Positions 25,088 to 36,670 of a DNA stretch of 64,000 nucleotides are shown one piece after another. The notes under the pieces were generated by a model. The model saw only the letters and a list, made by a program, of their open reading frames with translations. It was not told where the DNA came from and ran no database searches. Source of the DNA: Clostridiales bacterium (GTDB lineage: Bacteria > Bacillota > Clostridia > Christensenellales > Borkfalkiaceae); contig SVHW01000005.1 in assembly GCA_015055655.1 (NCBI GenBank), forward strand, positions 1 to 64,000. The letters are read 5' to 3'. The stretch's first letter is position 1. Every line of letters begins with the position of its first letter. The translations under genes were made by a program, and so were the position numbers.

Positions 25088-25134
25088 ATATACAATCGCA
25101 TTTTGAAAAGGCATTGACGGGAAAGAAATTCGTA

Positions 25135-25395
25135 AAAACCGCTTTTCAGAGAGCCGACGGTGGGTGTGAGTCGGCACGGATTACGAAACATAGCTCCTCC
25201 CCGAGCCGCCGAGAGAACGGCAATAAATTTGCCAAGTAGATTCGGACGGAGTTCCCCCGTTATCGGGAAAGTCTTTTTTAGGACACGAGTGGGTGAATCG
25301 TTCACCAAACAGAGTGGTACCGCGGAGAAATATCTTCGTCTCTTTTACGCAGGTTTTATTGCCGTGCGAAAAAGAGGCGATTTGTTATAAAAAGC
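25135..25395 (+). promoter_or_regulatory. T-box leader with a Leu (CUC) specifier before leuA
   Basis: T-box leaders sense uncharged tRNA and antiterminate. The stem I start CAGAGAGCCGACGG...GTCGGC is followed by AGCTCCTCCCCGAGCCG, where CTC at 25194-25196 lies in the position of the specifier codon before GAGC. The highly conserved T-box core AGAGTGGTACCGCGG covers 25311-25325. A competing terminator stem pairs CGTCTCTTTTACGCA with TGCGAAAAAGAGGCG (about 25337-25380) before an AT-rich run. CUC fits control by leucyl-tRNA of the operon headed by leuA. The specifier call comes from alignment by eye. Confidence 0.88.
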
Positions 25396-25419
25396 GGTAA
25401 CTACGACAAGAGGATAGGT

Positions 25420-27075
25420 ATGAAAAACAGTAAAAAATACGTAAAACAATATTTCGAACCGTGTGGCGTAACGATGGATTGGACGAAGAAATCTTCCATT
25501 GAAAAGCCGCCCGTATGGTGTAGCGTCGATTTGCGCGACGGCAATCAAGCGCTCGTTATTCCTATGAGCTTGGAAGAAAAACTCGAATTTTTCCAACTGC
25601 TTTGCAAAATCGGGTTTAAGGAAATCGAGGTAGGTTTCCCTGCTGCCAGCGAAACGGAATACGAATTTTGCCGTACGCTTATCGAGCGTGATTTAATCCC
25701 CGACGACGTAACGATACAGGTATTGACGCAATCGAGAGAGCATATTATCGCAAAGACGTTCGAGGCGATAAAAGGCGCGAAGAACGCCATCGTGCATTTG
25801 TACAATTCCACGTCGGTCGCGCAAAGGGAACAGGTGTTCAAACGCGAGAAAAAGGAAATCGTGGACATAGCGATATTCGGCGCGAAGCTTTGTAAAAAAT
25901 ATCAAGAAGAAGCGGAAGGCAACGTCCGTCTTGAATATTCCCCCGAAAGCTTTACGGGTACGGAACCCGATTTCGCGGCGGAAATCTGCAACGCGGTTTT
26001 GGATATTTGGCAACCCACGGCGGATAAAAAAGCAATTATCAACTTGCCCGTCACGGTGGAAAATTCGATGCCGCACGTGTACGCCAATCAAGTGGAATAT
26101 ATGTGTAAGAACTTGCACTTCCGTGAAAACGTCGTCATTTCCTTGCACCCGCACAACGATAGAGGCTGCGCGGTGGCAGACAGCGAAATGGGCTTGCTTG
26201 CAGGTGGCGACAGGATAGAAGGCACGCTGTTTGGCAACGGGGAACGCACGGGCAACGTAGACATCGTCACCCTTGCGCTGAATATGTATTCCCAAGGGGT
26301 CGACCCCTTGCTCGATTTTTCCGATTTGCCCAGCATTACGCAGGTATACGAGAGGGTAACGCGTATGAAAGTCAGCGCGCGCCAGCCGTATAGCGGGCAA
26401 CTTGTTTTCGCGGCGTTCTCGGGCTCTCACCAAGACGCAATCGCGAAAGGTATGAAATATCGCGTGGATAGGAACGTGAACGAGTGGACGGTTCCCTATC
26501 TGCCACTCGACCCTGCCGACGTTGGCAGAGTGTACGAGGCGGACGTTATCCGCATCAATTCGCAATCGGGCAAAGGCGGCATCGGGTATATACTCGAAAC
26601 GCAGTTCAAATTGATATTGCCGCCGAAGATGAGAGAACAGTTCGGTTATCACGTCAAGAATATTTCCGACCACGAGCATAGAGAACTTTCTTCGCAAGAA
26701 GTGTACGATATCTTCATTAGGGATTTCGTCAACCTGCGTGAAAAGCTCAACGTGTTAGAGGCAGGGTATCAAGAAGTAGGCGATAAGCTGAAAGGCAAAA
26801 TCGTTATCGAATACAACGGAGCTGCCGTCACGGTGGACGTAGAAGGCAACGGACGGCTCGATTGCGTCAGCGCGGCGATAAAGAACGTTACGGGGAAAGA
26901 CTACGTTTTGGAAAATTACGTCGAGCACGCTTTGGAAGAAAAATCCACTTCGCAAGCGGCGTCGTACATTTGTATCAGCTCGGGCGGTAAATCGTATTGG
27001 GGCGCAGGTATCCACACCGACATTATGACGTCCAGCGTCAAGGCGTTGGTATCTGCCGTCAACCGTATGATGTAA
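25420..27075 (+). CDS. leuA: 2-isopropylmalate synthase, long (type 2) form
   Basis: LeuA condenses acetyl-CoA with 2-oxoisovalerate in the first committed step of leucine synthesis. At 551 residues it is of the long LeuA form also found in actinobacteria and fungi. The TIM-barrel keeps SVDLRDGNQAL near residue 35, the metal-binding SLHPHNDRG near 243 and the GNGERTGNVD loop near 273. The C-terminal regulatory domain (about 420-551), which usually binds leucine as feedback inhibitor, ends in TDIMTSSVKALVSAVNR. It heads the operon, 95 nt after the T-box core. Citramalate or homocitrate synthase is less likely given leuBCD in the operon. Confidence 0.96.
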   Translation: MKNSKKYVKQYFEPCGVTMDWTKKSSIEKPPVWCSVDLRDGNQALVIPMSLEEKLEFFQLLCKIGFKEIEVGFPAASETEYEFCRTLIERDLIPDDVTIQVLTQSREHIIAKTFEAIKGAKNAIVHLYNSTSVAQREQVFKREKKEIVDIAIFGAKLCKKYQEEAEGNVRLEYSPESFTGTEPDFAAEICNAVLDIWQPTADKKAIINLPVTVENSMPHVYANQVEYMCKNLHFRENVVISLHPHNDRGCAVADSEMGLLAGGDRIEGTLFGNGERTGNVDIVTLALNMYSQGVDPLLDFSDLPSITQVYERVTRMKVSARQPYSGQLVFAAFSGSHQDAIAKGMKYRVDRNVNEWTVPYLPLDPADVGRVYEADVIRINSQSGKGGIGYILETQFKLILPPKMREQFGYHVKNISDHEHRELSSQEVYDIFIRDFVNLREKLNVLEAGYQEVGDKLKGKIVIEYNGAAVTVDVEGNGRLDCVSAAIKNVTGKDYVLENYVEHALEEKSTSQAASYICISSGGKSYWGAGIHTDIMTSSVKALVSAVNRMM

Positions 27076-27140
27076 ATGGTGAGCCACCGCTGGCAAGTTT
27101 TTCTGTCTTTCGGTATCGTGAAAAAGAACGCTATCGTTGA
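27076..27140 (+). repeat. Family B element between leuA and ilvB
   Basis: It starts just after the leuA stop: the GGTGAGCCACC hairpin, then GCAAGTTTTTCTGTCTTTCGGTATCG and a TATCG-containing second dyad. It matches single copies after leuD (34166) and the DUF815 gene (36555). Confidence 0.75.
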
Positions 27141-27193
27141 CGAGATGGGAAGAATACAACTTATACCAAAAAGAATTTAGGAGAATAGAAGAT

Positions 27194-28876
27194 ATGCAAT
27201 TAACAGGTGCACAAATTTTAATTAGAACGTTGATTGAACAGGGCGTAACCGACGTATTCGGTTATCCCGGCGGTCAAGTTATCAATATTTACGACGCGCT
27301 TTACGAATATAAAGATGAAATCAACCACGTGCTCACCGCGCACGAACAGGGCGCGTCGCACGCAGCGGACGGGTACTCCCGCGCGACGGGCAAGGTAGGC
27401 GTATGTATCGCCACCAGCGGCCCTGGCGCAACCAACCTCGTTACGGGTATCGCGACGGCAATGCTCGATTCGATTCCTATGGTGGCGATTACGGGTAACG
27501 TGCCCAATTCGCTTATCGGGAAAGACAGTTTCCAAGAAATCGATATTACGGGTGTGACGTTGCCCATCACCAAACATAATTTCTTCGTGAAGAAGATTGA
27601 GGATTTGGCAGACACGATTCGCGAAGCGTTTGCGATTGCGAAATCGGGCAGACCTGGCCCCGTGCTCGTCGATATTCCCAAGGACGTACAAGTGGGGAAA
27701 TACGAATACGAAGCGCAAGCGGTGGTAGAAAAGAAACCCTTGCCCAAGGTAAAAGAATCCCTTATCGACGAAGCGGTGAAACTGATTGCGGAAGCGAAAA
27801 AGCCGTACATCTACGTAGGCGGCGGCGCGGCAGGGCTTGGCATGGGCAAAGACATCGTCGAATTTGCAAATAAAATCGACGCGGTTATCGGTTGCTCGTT
27901 TATGGGGCTGTCGGCAGTGCCGCAAGAGAGCGAACGTTTCCTTGGTATGCAAGGTATGCACGGACATTACGCGTCGAGTATGTCGCAAAACGAAGCCGAC
28001 CTTATTTTGGCGGTGGGCGTTCGTTTCTCGGACAGAGCGACGGGCAACGTTTCCAAATTCGCCAAACAAAGCAAGATAATTCAACTCGACCCCGACCAAG
28101 CAGAAGTGAATAAAAACGTACGCGTAGATTTAGGGCTTGTCGGCGACGTGTACGATTCCTTCCATAGAATTGCAGAAAAATGCGCAGCGAAGAGCAGCCC
28201 CGAGTGGATGGATAGAGTGCGCGCGTTGAAAGCGGAAGAAGATGCGTTTGAGGCGGAGATTGCGGCGGCGAACACCGCGCCGATTACGCCGAAGAAGGTA
28301 TTTGAAATCATCAACGCAGCAAAACCCGCAGGCACGATTATCACGACGGACGTAGGGCAACACCAAATGTGGACGGCGCAATACGTTACGTTTGACAGAC
28401 CCCGTCGTTTCGTATCCAGCGGCGGTTTGGGAACGATGGGCTTTGGCTTGGGCGCGGCAATGGGCGCGTACGTAGCGACGAAAGACCCGACGATTTTGAT
28501 TACGGGCGACGGCAGCTTTGGTATGAACCTTAACGAACTTGCCACGGCAGTCACCTATAAAATCCCCGTCGTTATCGTGCTTTTGAACAACGGCGTGTTG
28601 GGTATGGTAAGACAATGGCAAACGTTGTTCTTCGGCAAACGGTATTCCAATACGATTTTGGAAAGAAAGACGGATTTCGTACAGCTTGCCAAGGCGTTTG
28701 GCGCAGACGGGTACTTAGCGGAAACGCCCGTAGAATTTAAGAAGGCGTTTGAAAAGGCGATTGCCTCGGGCAAACCCACGGTTATCGACGTGCGTATTGA
28801 TAAAGACGAACTCGTATTGCCGATGTTGCCCCCTGGCGGCGCGATTAGCGATATCATCACGAAAGTGAAAGCTTGA
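27194..28876 (+). CDS. ilvB: Acetolactate synthase, large (catalytic) subunit
   Basis: IlvB is the ThDP-dependent catalytic subunit that makes acetolactate or acetohydroxybutyrate for Val/Leu and Ile. The 560-residue protein has the ThDP N-terminal domain with GYPGGQV and the catalytic Glu of AHEQGASHAADGYSR, a central FAD-binding domain, and the ThDP-binding GDGSFGMNLNELAT segment near 450. The start at 27194 has AGGAG 10 nt upstream; the frame from 27137 runs through a family B repeat. ilvN follows 15 nt later. Confidence 0.97.
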   Translation: MQLTGAQILIRTLIEQGVTDVFGYPGGQVINIYDALYEYKDEINHVLTAHEQGASHAADGYSRATGKVGVCIATSGPGATNLVTGIATAMLDSIPMVAITGNVPNSLIGKDSFQEIDITGVTLPITKHNFFVKKIEDLADTIREAFAIAKSGRPGPVLVDIPKDVQVGKYEYEAQAVVEKKPLPKVKESLIDEAVKLIAEAKKPYIYVGGGAAGLGMGKDIVEFANKIDAVIGCSFMGLSAVPQESERFLGMQGMHGHYASSMSQNEADLILAVGVRFSDRATGNVSKFAKQSKIIQLDPDQAEVNKNVRVDLGLVGDVYDSFHRIAEKCAAKSSPEWMDRVRALKAEEDAFEAEIAAANTAPITPKKVFEIINAAKPAGTIITTDVGQHQMWTAQYVTFDRPRRFVSSGGLGTMGFGLGAAMGAYVATKDPTILITGDGSFGMNLNELATAVTYKIPVVIVLLNNGVLGMVRQWQTLFFGKRYSNTILERKTDFVQLAKAFGADGYLAETPVEFKKAFEKAIASGKPTVIDVRIDKDELVLPMLPPGGAISDIITKVKA

Positions 28877-28891
28877 TAAGGAGAAAAAGAT

Positions 28892-30455
<1,564 letters not shown>

Positions 30456-30498
30456 TCTGCCACTTTACAATACAGTCTAAGGACGAACGACAACTTCT

Positions 30499-30519
30499 CG
30501 CCCCACCAACGGTGGGGCG
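30499..30519 (+). promoter_or_regulatory. Perfect 9-bp GC hairpin between ilvC and ilvD
   Basis: CGCCCCACC-AAC-GGTGGGGCG. A second dyad CGGGCGAACGACGCCCG follows at about 30536-30552. There is no proper T-run, so an mRNA stabilising or processing structure is more likely than a terminator. Confidence 0.6.
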
Positions 30520-30568
30520 ATGTGAGGTTTTTGCACGGGCGAACGACGCCCGAAAAAGGGAAAGAATT

Positions 30569-32230
30569 ATGATTAAAGACACAATAGTAGACGGTTTTCA
30601 CAACGCGCCGCATAGGTCGCTTTATCACGCGCTTGGCATGACGGAAGAAGAACAGTCCCGTCCGCTTATCGGCGTAGTATGTTCGTATAACGAAATCGTT
30701 CCCGGACATATCAATTTGGATAAAATTGCCCAAGCGGTGAAGCTGGGCGTGGCGATGGCAGGCGGTACGCCGATTATGTTCCCTGCAATCACCGTTTGCG
30801 ACGGCATCGCGATGGGACATACGGGTATGAAATATTCGCTCGTTACCCGCGATTTGATTGCTGATTCCACGGAAGCAATGGTACGCGCGCACGGCTTTGA
30901 CGGTTTGGTAATGATACCCAACTGCGATAAAAACGTGCCCGGGCTTTTGATGGCGGCGGCTCGTTTGAATATCCCCACGGTATTCGTCAGCGGCGGCCCT
31001 ATGCTCGCTGGTAGAGTGAACGGCAAAAAACGTTCGCTTTCCAGTATGTTCGAGGCGGTTGGCGCGTACAACGCAGGCAAAATCAACGAAGAGCAACTCA
31101 CCGAATTTGAAAGAAAGGTATGCCCCACGTGCGGTTCTTGCTCGGGTATGTATACGGCAAACTCGATGAACTGTTTGACGGAAGTGCTCGGTATGGGTTT
31201 GAAGGGCAACGGCACGATTCCTGCGGTGTATTCCGCGCGTATCGAGCTTGCTAAGCACGCCGGTATGCAAGTGATGGAGCTTGTGAAAAAGAATATCCGT
31301 CCCCGTGACATTATGACGGCGGCGGCGATTAAAAACGCGATTACGGCGGATATGGCGCTCGGCTGTTCGACGAACAGTATGTTGCACCTTCCCGCAATTG
31401 CCAACGAGTGCGAAGTGCCTTTCGATTTGGACGAAGTGAACGCTATCAGCGAAAAGACGCCCAACCTGTGCCACCTTGCGCCTGCCGGCCCTACGTATAT
31501 GGAAGATTTGAACGAAGCAGGCGGCGTACACGCAGTATTAAAGGAATTAGAGGCGTTGAACCTTTTGGATACGTCTGTGATGACGTGTACGGGCAAGACG
31601 ATGAAGGAAAATCTTGAAGGGGTAGTCAATCTCGACGAAGAGGTTATTAGAAAACCCGACAACGCGTTTGGCAAAACGGGTGGTATTGCCGTGCTGAAAG
31701 GCAACCTTGCCCCCGACGGCTGCGTAGTAAAACGCGCGGCGGTAGCGCAAGAAATGCTCGTGCACGAAGGCCCTGCGAAGGTATATGAAAGTGAAGAAGC
31801 GTGTATTGCGGCAATTTACGGCGGCAAGATAGAAAAGGGTGACGTAGTGGTGATTCGTTACGAAGGCCCTGCAGGTGGCCCCGGTATGCGTGAAATGCTC
31901 TCGCCCACGTCGGCGATTGCAGGTATGGGTTTGGATAAAGACGTCGCGCTTATCACGGACGGCAGATTCTCGGGCGCAACGCGCGGCGCGTCTATCGGCC
32001 ACGTATCCCCCGAGGCGGTTTCGGGCGGACCTATCGCATACGTAAAGGACGGCGATATTATCGCTATCGATATCCCTAATTATAAGATTGAACTGAAAGT
32101 ATCGGCGGAAGAACTTGCAAAACGCAAGGCGGAAATGCCGATTAAGAAAAAAGAAGTCAGCGGTTACTTGAAACGCTATGCAGCACAGGTAAGCTCTGCG
32201 GACAAAGGCGCGATTATCAATCAAAAATAA
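30569..32230 (+). CDS. ilvD: Dihydroxy-acid dehydratase
   Basis: IlvD dehydrates 2,3-dihydroxyisovalerate and its Ile-pathway analogue using an Fe-S cluster. The 553-residue protein carries the cluster cysteines in NCDKNVPG near residue 112 and [21 protein letters not shown] near 185. The C-terminal [12 protein letters not shown] and [10 protein letters not shown] segments are also typical. The ATG at 30569 has GGGAAAG upstream; the frame before it overlaps the ilvC-ilvD hairpins. It sits between ilvC and leuC, so both the Val/Ile and Leu pathways are in one unit. Confidence 0.97.
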   Translation: MIKDTIVDGFHNAPHRSLYHALGMTEEEQSRPLIGVVCSYNEIVPGHINLDKIAQAVKLGVAMAGGTPIMFPAITVCDGIAMGHTGMKYSLVTRDLIADSTEAMVRAHGFDGLVMIPNCDKNVPGLLMAAARLNIPTVFVSGGPMLAGRVNGKKRSLSSMFEAVGAYNAGKINEEQLTEFERKVCPTCGSCSGMYTANSMNCLTEVLGMGLKGNGTIPAVYSARIELAKHAGMQVMELVKKNIRPRDIMTAAAIKNAITADMALGCSTNSMLHLPAIANECEVPFDLDEVNAISEKTPNLCHLAPAGPTYMEDLNEAGGVHAVLKELEALNLLDTSVMTCTGKTMKENLEGVVNLDEEVIRKPDNAFGKTGGIAVLKGNLAPDGCVVKRAAVAQEMLVHEGPAKVYESEEACIAAIYGGKIEKGDVVVIRYEGPAGGPGMREMLSPTSAIAGMGLDKDVALITDGRFSGATRGASIGHVSPEAVSGGPIAYVKDGDIIAIDIPNYKIELKVSAEELAKRKAEMPIKKKEVSGYLKRYAAQVSSADKGAIINQK

Positions 32231-32253
32231 ACCTTAAAAAGGAAATAATAAAA

Positions 32254-33513
32254 ATGGCAATGACAATGACGCAAAAAATCCTTGCGGCGCACGCAGGATT
32301 GGATAGTGTGGAAGCAGGGCAACTCGTTCTCGTCAACGTGGACAGAGTGCTTGGCAACGACATCACTTCTCCCGTGGCGATTCGAGAATTCAACCGTATC
32401 GGCGCGAAAGACGTATTCGATAAAGACAAAGTAACGATGGTTATGGACCATTTTGCGCCCAACAAGGACATCAAGGCGGCGGTACAATGCAAAATGTGCC
32501 GTGATTTTTGCAACGAACACGAAGTAACCCATTTTTACGACGTAGGTCGTATGGGTATCGAACACGCGTTGCTTCCCGAAAAAGGATTGGTAGTGCCCGG
32601 CGACGTCGTTATCGGCGCAGACTCGCATACGTGTACGTACGGCGCAATCGGCGCGTTCTCCACGGGCGTAGGCTCGACGGATATGGCGTGCGGTATGGCG
32701 ACGGGTAAAGCTTGGTTCAAAGTGCCTTCGGCGATTAAGTTCGTGCTCAAAGGCAAACTGAATAAATACGTATCGGGCAAGGACGTTATTTTGCATATTA
32801 TCGGCAAAATCGGCGTAGACGGCGCGCTGTATAAATCTATGGAATTCGTTGGCGAGGGTGTAAAATCGCTCACCGTATACGATAGATTGACGATTGCGAA
32901 TATGGCGATTGAAGCAGGCGCGAAGAACGGCATTTTCGAGGTAGACGAACAGACGATTGATTACGTGGAAGGCCGCGCAGAGCGTCCTTACGTGGCGTAT
33001 AAAGCGGACGAAGACGCCGTTTACGACGAAACGTACGAAATCGATTTAAGCGAAATCAAATCCACGGTAGCTTTCCCGCACCTGCCCGAAAACACCAAGA
33101 CGTTCGACGAAATCGGCGAGGTAGTTATCGACCAAGTAGTTATCGGCTCTTGCACCAACGGACATTATAAGGATTTGGAAGAAGCGGCGGAGATATTGAA
33201 AGGCAAAAAGGTAGCCAAGCGCGTGCGCGCTATCATTATCCCTGCTACGCAGGACATTTATCTTAAAGCGGTGGAAAACGGCTTAGTGAAGATATTTATC
33301 GAGGCGGGTTGTATCGTATCCACGCCCACTTGCGGGCCTTGTCTTGGCGGTTATATGGGTATTTTGGCGGCAGGCGAAAGAGCCGTTGCCACGACGAACA
33401 GAAACTTCGTCGGCCGTATGGGCGACGTAAAATCGGAAGTATACCTTGCTTCTCCCGCAGTGGCGGCGGCAAGCGCCATTACGGGTAGAATTTCTCAACC
33501 CTCGGAGGTATAA
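32254..33513 (+). CDS. leuC: 3-isopropylmalate dehydratase, large subunit
   Basis: LeuC with LeuD isomerises 2- to 3-isopropylmalate and uses a [4Fe-4S] cluster. The 419-residue size is the shorter clostridial/archaeal type (E. coli LeuC is about 466). Visible: [28 protein letters not shown], and the cluster cysteines in GSCTNG near residue 297 and [10 protein letters not shown] near 357. A family A repeat of about 120 bp sits between it and leuD. Confidence 0.96.
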   Translation: MAMTMTQKILAAHAGLDSVEAGQLVLVNVDRVLGNDITSPVAIREFNRIGAKDVFDKDKVTMVMDHFAPNKDIKAAVQCKMCRDFCNEHEVTHFYDVGRMGIEHALLPEKGLVVPGDVVIGADSHTCTYGAIGAFSTGVGSTDMACGMATGKAWFKVPSAIKFVLKGKLNKYVSGKDVILHIIGKIGVDGALYKSMEFVGEGVKSLTVYDRLTIANMAIEAGAKNGIFEVDEQTIDYVEGRAERPYVAYKADEDAVYDETYEIDLSEIKSTVAFPHLPENTKTFDEIGEVVIDQVVIGSCTNGHYKDLEEAAEILKGKKVAKRVRAIIIPATQDIYLKAVENGLVKIFIEAGCIVSTPTCGPCLGGYMGILAAGERAVATTNRNFVGRMGDVKSEVYLASPAVAAASAITGRISQPSEV

Positions 33514-33632
33514 AACGCATATATACGTCGCAATACTTCGTTGTACTTGCGTTTGCCCTTGCTCGTGTACGCATTTGTACACTCCCGTCGGGCAATCCGC
33601 GTACGCCTTGTCTTGCTCGTATCTCTGCATTT
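33514..33632 (+). repeat. Family A gene-end repeat, one copy between leuC and leuD
   Basis: The clearest single copy. It begins one base after the leuC TAA: ACGCATATATACGTCGCAAT, then TTGCGTTTGCCCTTGCTCG, the GTACGCATTTGTAC hairpin, CCCGTCGGGCAA, and the right end CCTTGTCTTGCTCGTATCTC. Left and right ends form an imperfect inverted repeat of about 17 bp. Confidence 0.85.
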
Positions 33633-33672
33633 TTAAGTAAATGAAATTCCTATTTTGAGGAGAAAAACAACA

Positions 33673-34167
33673 ATGATTTTTAACGGAAAAGCAATCAAAT
33701 ACGGGGACAACGTCGATACGGACGTTATTATCCCTGCAAGATATTTAAATACGATTGATAAAAAAGAACTTGCTTCCCATTGTATGGAAGACATTGACAA
33801 GAACTTCGTCAACAAAGTAGAAAACGGCGATATTATGGTGGCTGGGTTCAACTTTGGTTGTGGTTCTTCGCGTGAACACGCGCCGATTGCAATTAAGGAA
33901 AGCGGTATTTCTTTGGTAATCGCAAGAAGCTTTGCGCGTATTTTCTATCGCAACTCTATCAATATCGGTTTGGCGATTTTGGAATGCGACGAAGCGGTGG
34001 ACGGCATTGCAGAAGGGGACAAAGTGGAGGCGGATTTGGACAACGGTATCATTTACAATCGCACCACGGGCAAATCTTTCAAGACGCAACCCTTCCCTGC
34101 GTTTATCCAAAACATCATCACCAACGGCGGCTTGGTGCAATCGATTCAAAAGGGAGTTATTAAATAA
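33673..34167 (+). CDS. leuD: 3-isopropylmalate dehydratase, small subunit
   Basis: LeuD is the swivel-domain partner of LeuC. The 164-residue product has the family segments [32 protein letters not shown] near residue 55 and [16 protein letters not shown] near 84. The ATG at 33673 has GAGGAG 11 nt upstream; a frame from 33655 gives a less typical N-terminus. A family B element and then leuB follow. Confidence 0.96.
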   Translation: MIFNGKAIKYGDNVDTDVIIPARYLNTIDKKELASHCMEDIDKNFVNKVENGDIMVAGFNFGCGSSREHAPIAIKESGISLVIARSFARIFYRNSINIGLAILECDEAVDGIAEGDKVEADLDNGIIYNRTTGKSFKTQPFPAFIQNIITNGGLVQSIQKGVIK

Positions 34168-34250
34168 GCGGTGTGCCACCGCTAGCAAGTCTTTCTATCT
34201 TTCGTTACTGCTTTTCAAAAGCAGTATCATAGATAAATGGAAGGTTAAGC
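34166..34250 (+). repeat. Family B element between leuD and leuB
   Basis: It begins within the leuD stop: GCGGTGTGCCACCGC hairpin, GCAAGTCTTTCTATCTTTCG, then a perfect 9-bp inner stem TACTGCTTT/AAAGCAGTA closed outside by CTAT/ATAG. This copy shows the two-hairpin design best. Confidence 0.8.
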
Positions 34251-34304
34251 AAACAAAGTTTTGCGTTATTAACACTGCAAGGTGTTTATAATAAGGAGAG
34301 AATT

Positions 34305-35378
34305 ATGAAACATTACAACATCGGTTTGCTCCGTGGCGACGGTATCGGCCCGGAAATCGTAGACAGCGCGGTGCGCGTATTAAAGGCGGTAGGCGAAAAG
34401 TACGATATTTCTTTTACGTTCACGCCCTATCTTATCGGTGGCGCGGCAATCGACGCGTGCGGTATGCCCTTGCCCCAAGAAACGGTAGACGGGTGCTTAA
34501 ACTCGGACAGCGTCTTGCTCGGCGCGGTAGGCGGCCCGAAATGGGATACGCTCCCCGGCAATATCCGTCCCGAAAAAGCGCTGCTTGGAATTCGCGCGGC
34601 GATGGGGCTTTTTACCAACCTTCGTCCTGCGAAGTTGTATCCTGCGCTTAAAGACGAGTGTCCTTTGCGCGCGGATATCGTGGCAAACGGATTTGATATT
34701 ATGATTGTAAGAGAGCTGACGGGCGGTATCTATTTTGGTGAAAGGGGATATCGCGAAGGCAAGTACGGCGAAGAGGCGTACGACACGGAAGCGTACAGCC
34801 GTATGGAAATCGAACGTATCGCAAAGGTAGCGTTTGAAACGGCGAGAAAACGCCGTAAAAACTTGATTAGCATTGATAAAGCTAACGTGTTGGAAACTTC
34901 CCGTTTGTGGCGTAAAATCGTACACGAAATCGCAGAGCAGTATCCTGACGTAACTTGCAGCGATATGCTTGTAGACAACGCGGCAATGCAGCTTGTTAGA
35001 AACCCGTCGCAATTCGACGTAGTGGTAACCAGCAATATGTTCGGGGATATTCTCTCGGACGAAGCGTCGCAAATCACGGGCTCTATCGGTATGTTGCCGT
35101 CGGCGTCGCTTGGCGATAATACGCGCGGCTTGTACGAGCCGATTCACGGTTCTGCGCCCGATATCGCCGGACAGAATAAGGCAAACCCGATTGCAACGAT
35201 TTTGTCTGCGGCGATGATGCTCTTGTACGCGTTCGACGAAAAGGAAGCAAGCGAGGCGATTGTTAACGCGGTGGATAAAGTGCTCAACGAAGGCTTGCGT
35301 ACGGCGGATTTGGCGAGAAACGGCGCAACGCCGCTTACAACGACGGAAATGACGGACGAAATCATAAAAAGGCTGTAA
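34305..35378 (+). CDS. leuB: 3-isopropylmalate dehydrogenase
   Basis: LeuB oxidises and decarboxylates 3-isopropylmalate with NAD+. The 357-residue protein shows [15 protein letters not shown], the [14 protein letters not shown] loop near 131, the catalytic Lys in [14 protein letters not shown] near 190, and the Asp-rich [15 protein letters not shown] segment near 247 that binds Mg2+. The start has AAGGAGAG upstream. The DUF815 ATPase gene begins 6 nt after its stop. Confidence 0.97.
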   Translation: MKHYNIGLLRGDGIGPEIVDSAVRVLKAVGEKYDISFTFTPYLIGGAAIDACGMPLPQETVDGCLNSDSVLLGAVGGPKWDTLPGNIRPEKALLGIRAAMGLFTNLRPAKLYPALKDECPLRADIVANGFDIMIVRELTGGIYFGERGYREGKYGEEAYDTEAYSRMEIERIAKVAFETARKRRKNLISIDKANVLETSRLWRKIVHEIAEQYPDVTCSDMLVDNAAMQLVRNPSQFDVVVTSNMFGDILSDEASQITGSIGMLPSASLGDNTRGLYEPIHGSAPDIAGQNKANPIATILSAAMMLLYAFDEKEASEAIVNAVDKVLNEGLRTADLARNGATPLTTTEMTDEIIKRL

Positions 35379-35384
35379 AAAGCA

Positions 35385-36563
35385 ATGAAGAAAATAGACG
35401 AAGTATACGAAAATCTTGCGCTTTCCAGCGTATTTATAAACGTCGTAAAAAAGCCGCTTTGCACGGCTTTTTCGGCGTACGTACGCGCGGAAAACGGCTT
35501 AGCGAAACGTACGGCGTACGCGGCGTTCGTGGCGGAAATTTATAAGGGCGGCGGCTCGTTGACGGGTTGCGTACAAACGCTGATTTCCGAAGACGAGAAC
35601 CCGTACGTGAAATGCGTGGCGCAAGGCAAAAAGCCCCTTACTTGCATAGAAAAATCGGCAAAAAAGGAGTTGGAATTTTTCACGGCGTTTGCGGCGCTTA
35701 CGACGCAGGATTTTGCGGAAGATATGGGCACGACGGAGGCAAATATCCCGTCTTTCGATTCGTTCAACACGGACATGGGTGCGTTTTATCGCAAGCGTTT
35801 GCGCAGTATCCACAAACACGGTTACGGTATTTTCTCTTCGCACGGTATGTTCCGTCTTTCGGACGATAAAGAAATCGAGCCTATCGTCAGCGCAGACACG
35901 ACGACGATTGATAAATTTATCGGCTATGAAGAAGAACGGAATAAAGTTATCGAAAACACGCGGATGTTTATCGAAGGCAGACCGGCGGCAAATACGTTGC
36001 TCTGCGGCGACGCGGGCACGGGCAAATCGTCCACGGTCAAGGCGATTGCCAACGCGTTCTTTGACGAGGGGGTTCGTCTTATCGAACTTCGCAAAGACCA
36101 GCTTTCGTCCTTGCCGTACGTAATGGCAAAAATCAGCGGCAACCCGTTGAAATTTATTATCTTTATCGACGATTTGTCCTTTAATAAGAGCGACGACCAT
36201 TTCAGTATGTTAAAAGCGGCGCTGGAAGGTTCGGCAAGCGCGAAAGCGGAAAACGCGGTTATTTACGCAACGAGCAACCGTCGCCACATCATCAAAGAAA
36301 GTTTTGGCGATAGAGAGGGCGACGACGTGCATAGAAACGATACGTTGCAAGAAACGCTGTCCCTTTCGGAAAGATTTGGGTTGGTGGTGCTTTTCTCCAA
36401 ACCCAACAAAGCGTTGTATTTGCAAATCGTGCGCGCGTTGGCGGAAAAAGCGGGGATTCAAATGCCCGTTGCCGATTTAGAAATCAAAGCGGAAGCGTTT
36501 GCGCTTCGCAAAGGCAATCGTTCGGCACGCTGCGCCGAGCAGTTTATCGACAGCCTGCGGTGA
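35385..36563 (+). CDS. DUF815-family AAA ATPase
   Basis: A 392-residue protein. The N-terminal half (about 1-180) is helical without a motif I recognise. The AAA module follows with Walker A LLCGDAGTGKSSTVKAIA near residue 205, Walker B FIIFIDDLSF near 260, and the family box YATSNRRHIIKESFGDR near 292 with DTLQETLSLSERFGL after it. DUF815 proteins are widespread P-loop ATPases without a settled role. Here it lies 6 nt after leuB and before ilvA, inside the branched-chain operon, so it is co-transcribed with metabolic genes. The link to that pathway is only positional. Confidence 0.88.
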   Translation: MKKIDEVYENLALSSVFINVVKKPLCTAFSAYVRAENGLAKRTAYAAFVAEIYKGGGSLTGCVQTLISEDENPYVKCVAQGKKPLTCIEKSAKKELEFFTAFAALTTQDFAEDMGTTEANIPSFDSFNTDMGAFYRKRLRSIHKHGYGIFSSHGMFRLSDDKEIEPIVSADTTTIDKFIGYEEERNKVIENTRMFIEGRPAANTLLCGDAGTGKSSTVKAIANAFFDEGVRLIELRKDQLSSLPYVMAKISGNPLKFIIFIDDLSFNKSDDHFSMLKAALEGSASAKAENAVIYATSNRRHIIKESFGDREGDDVHRNDTLQETLSLSERFGLVVLFSKPNKALYLQIVRALAEKAGIQMPVADLEIKAEAFALRKGNRSARCAEQFIDSLR

Positions 36564-36640
36564 GCCACCGCTTGCGGGATTTTCTATCTCTTGGTATCGT
36601 TAAGCTGTAACGGTATCGTAGATGAATAGATATTTACGAA
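36555..36640 (+). repeat. Family B element between the DUF815 gene and ilvA
   Basis: GCGGTGAGCCACCGC overlaps the gene end, so the TGA stop lies in the hairpin. TTTCTATCTCTTGGTATCG follows and pairs with CGGTATCGTAGATGAATAG. Confidence 0.78.
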
Positions 36641-36670
36641 AGGAAACTTCCTAATAAAAAGGAGAGAAAT

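Noticed and set aside
25693..26697. Reverse-strand frame inside leuA (334 codons)
   Set aside because: Antisense shadow; composition unlike a protein and leuA is conserved on the plus strand.
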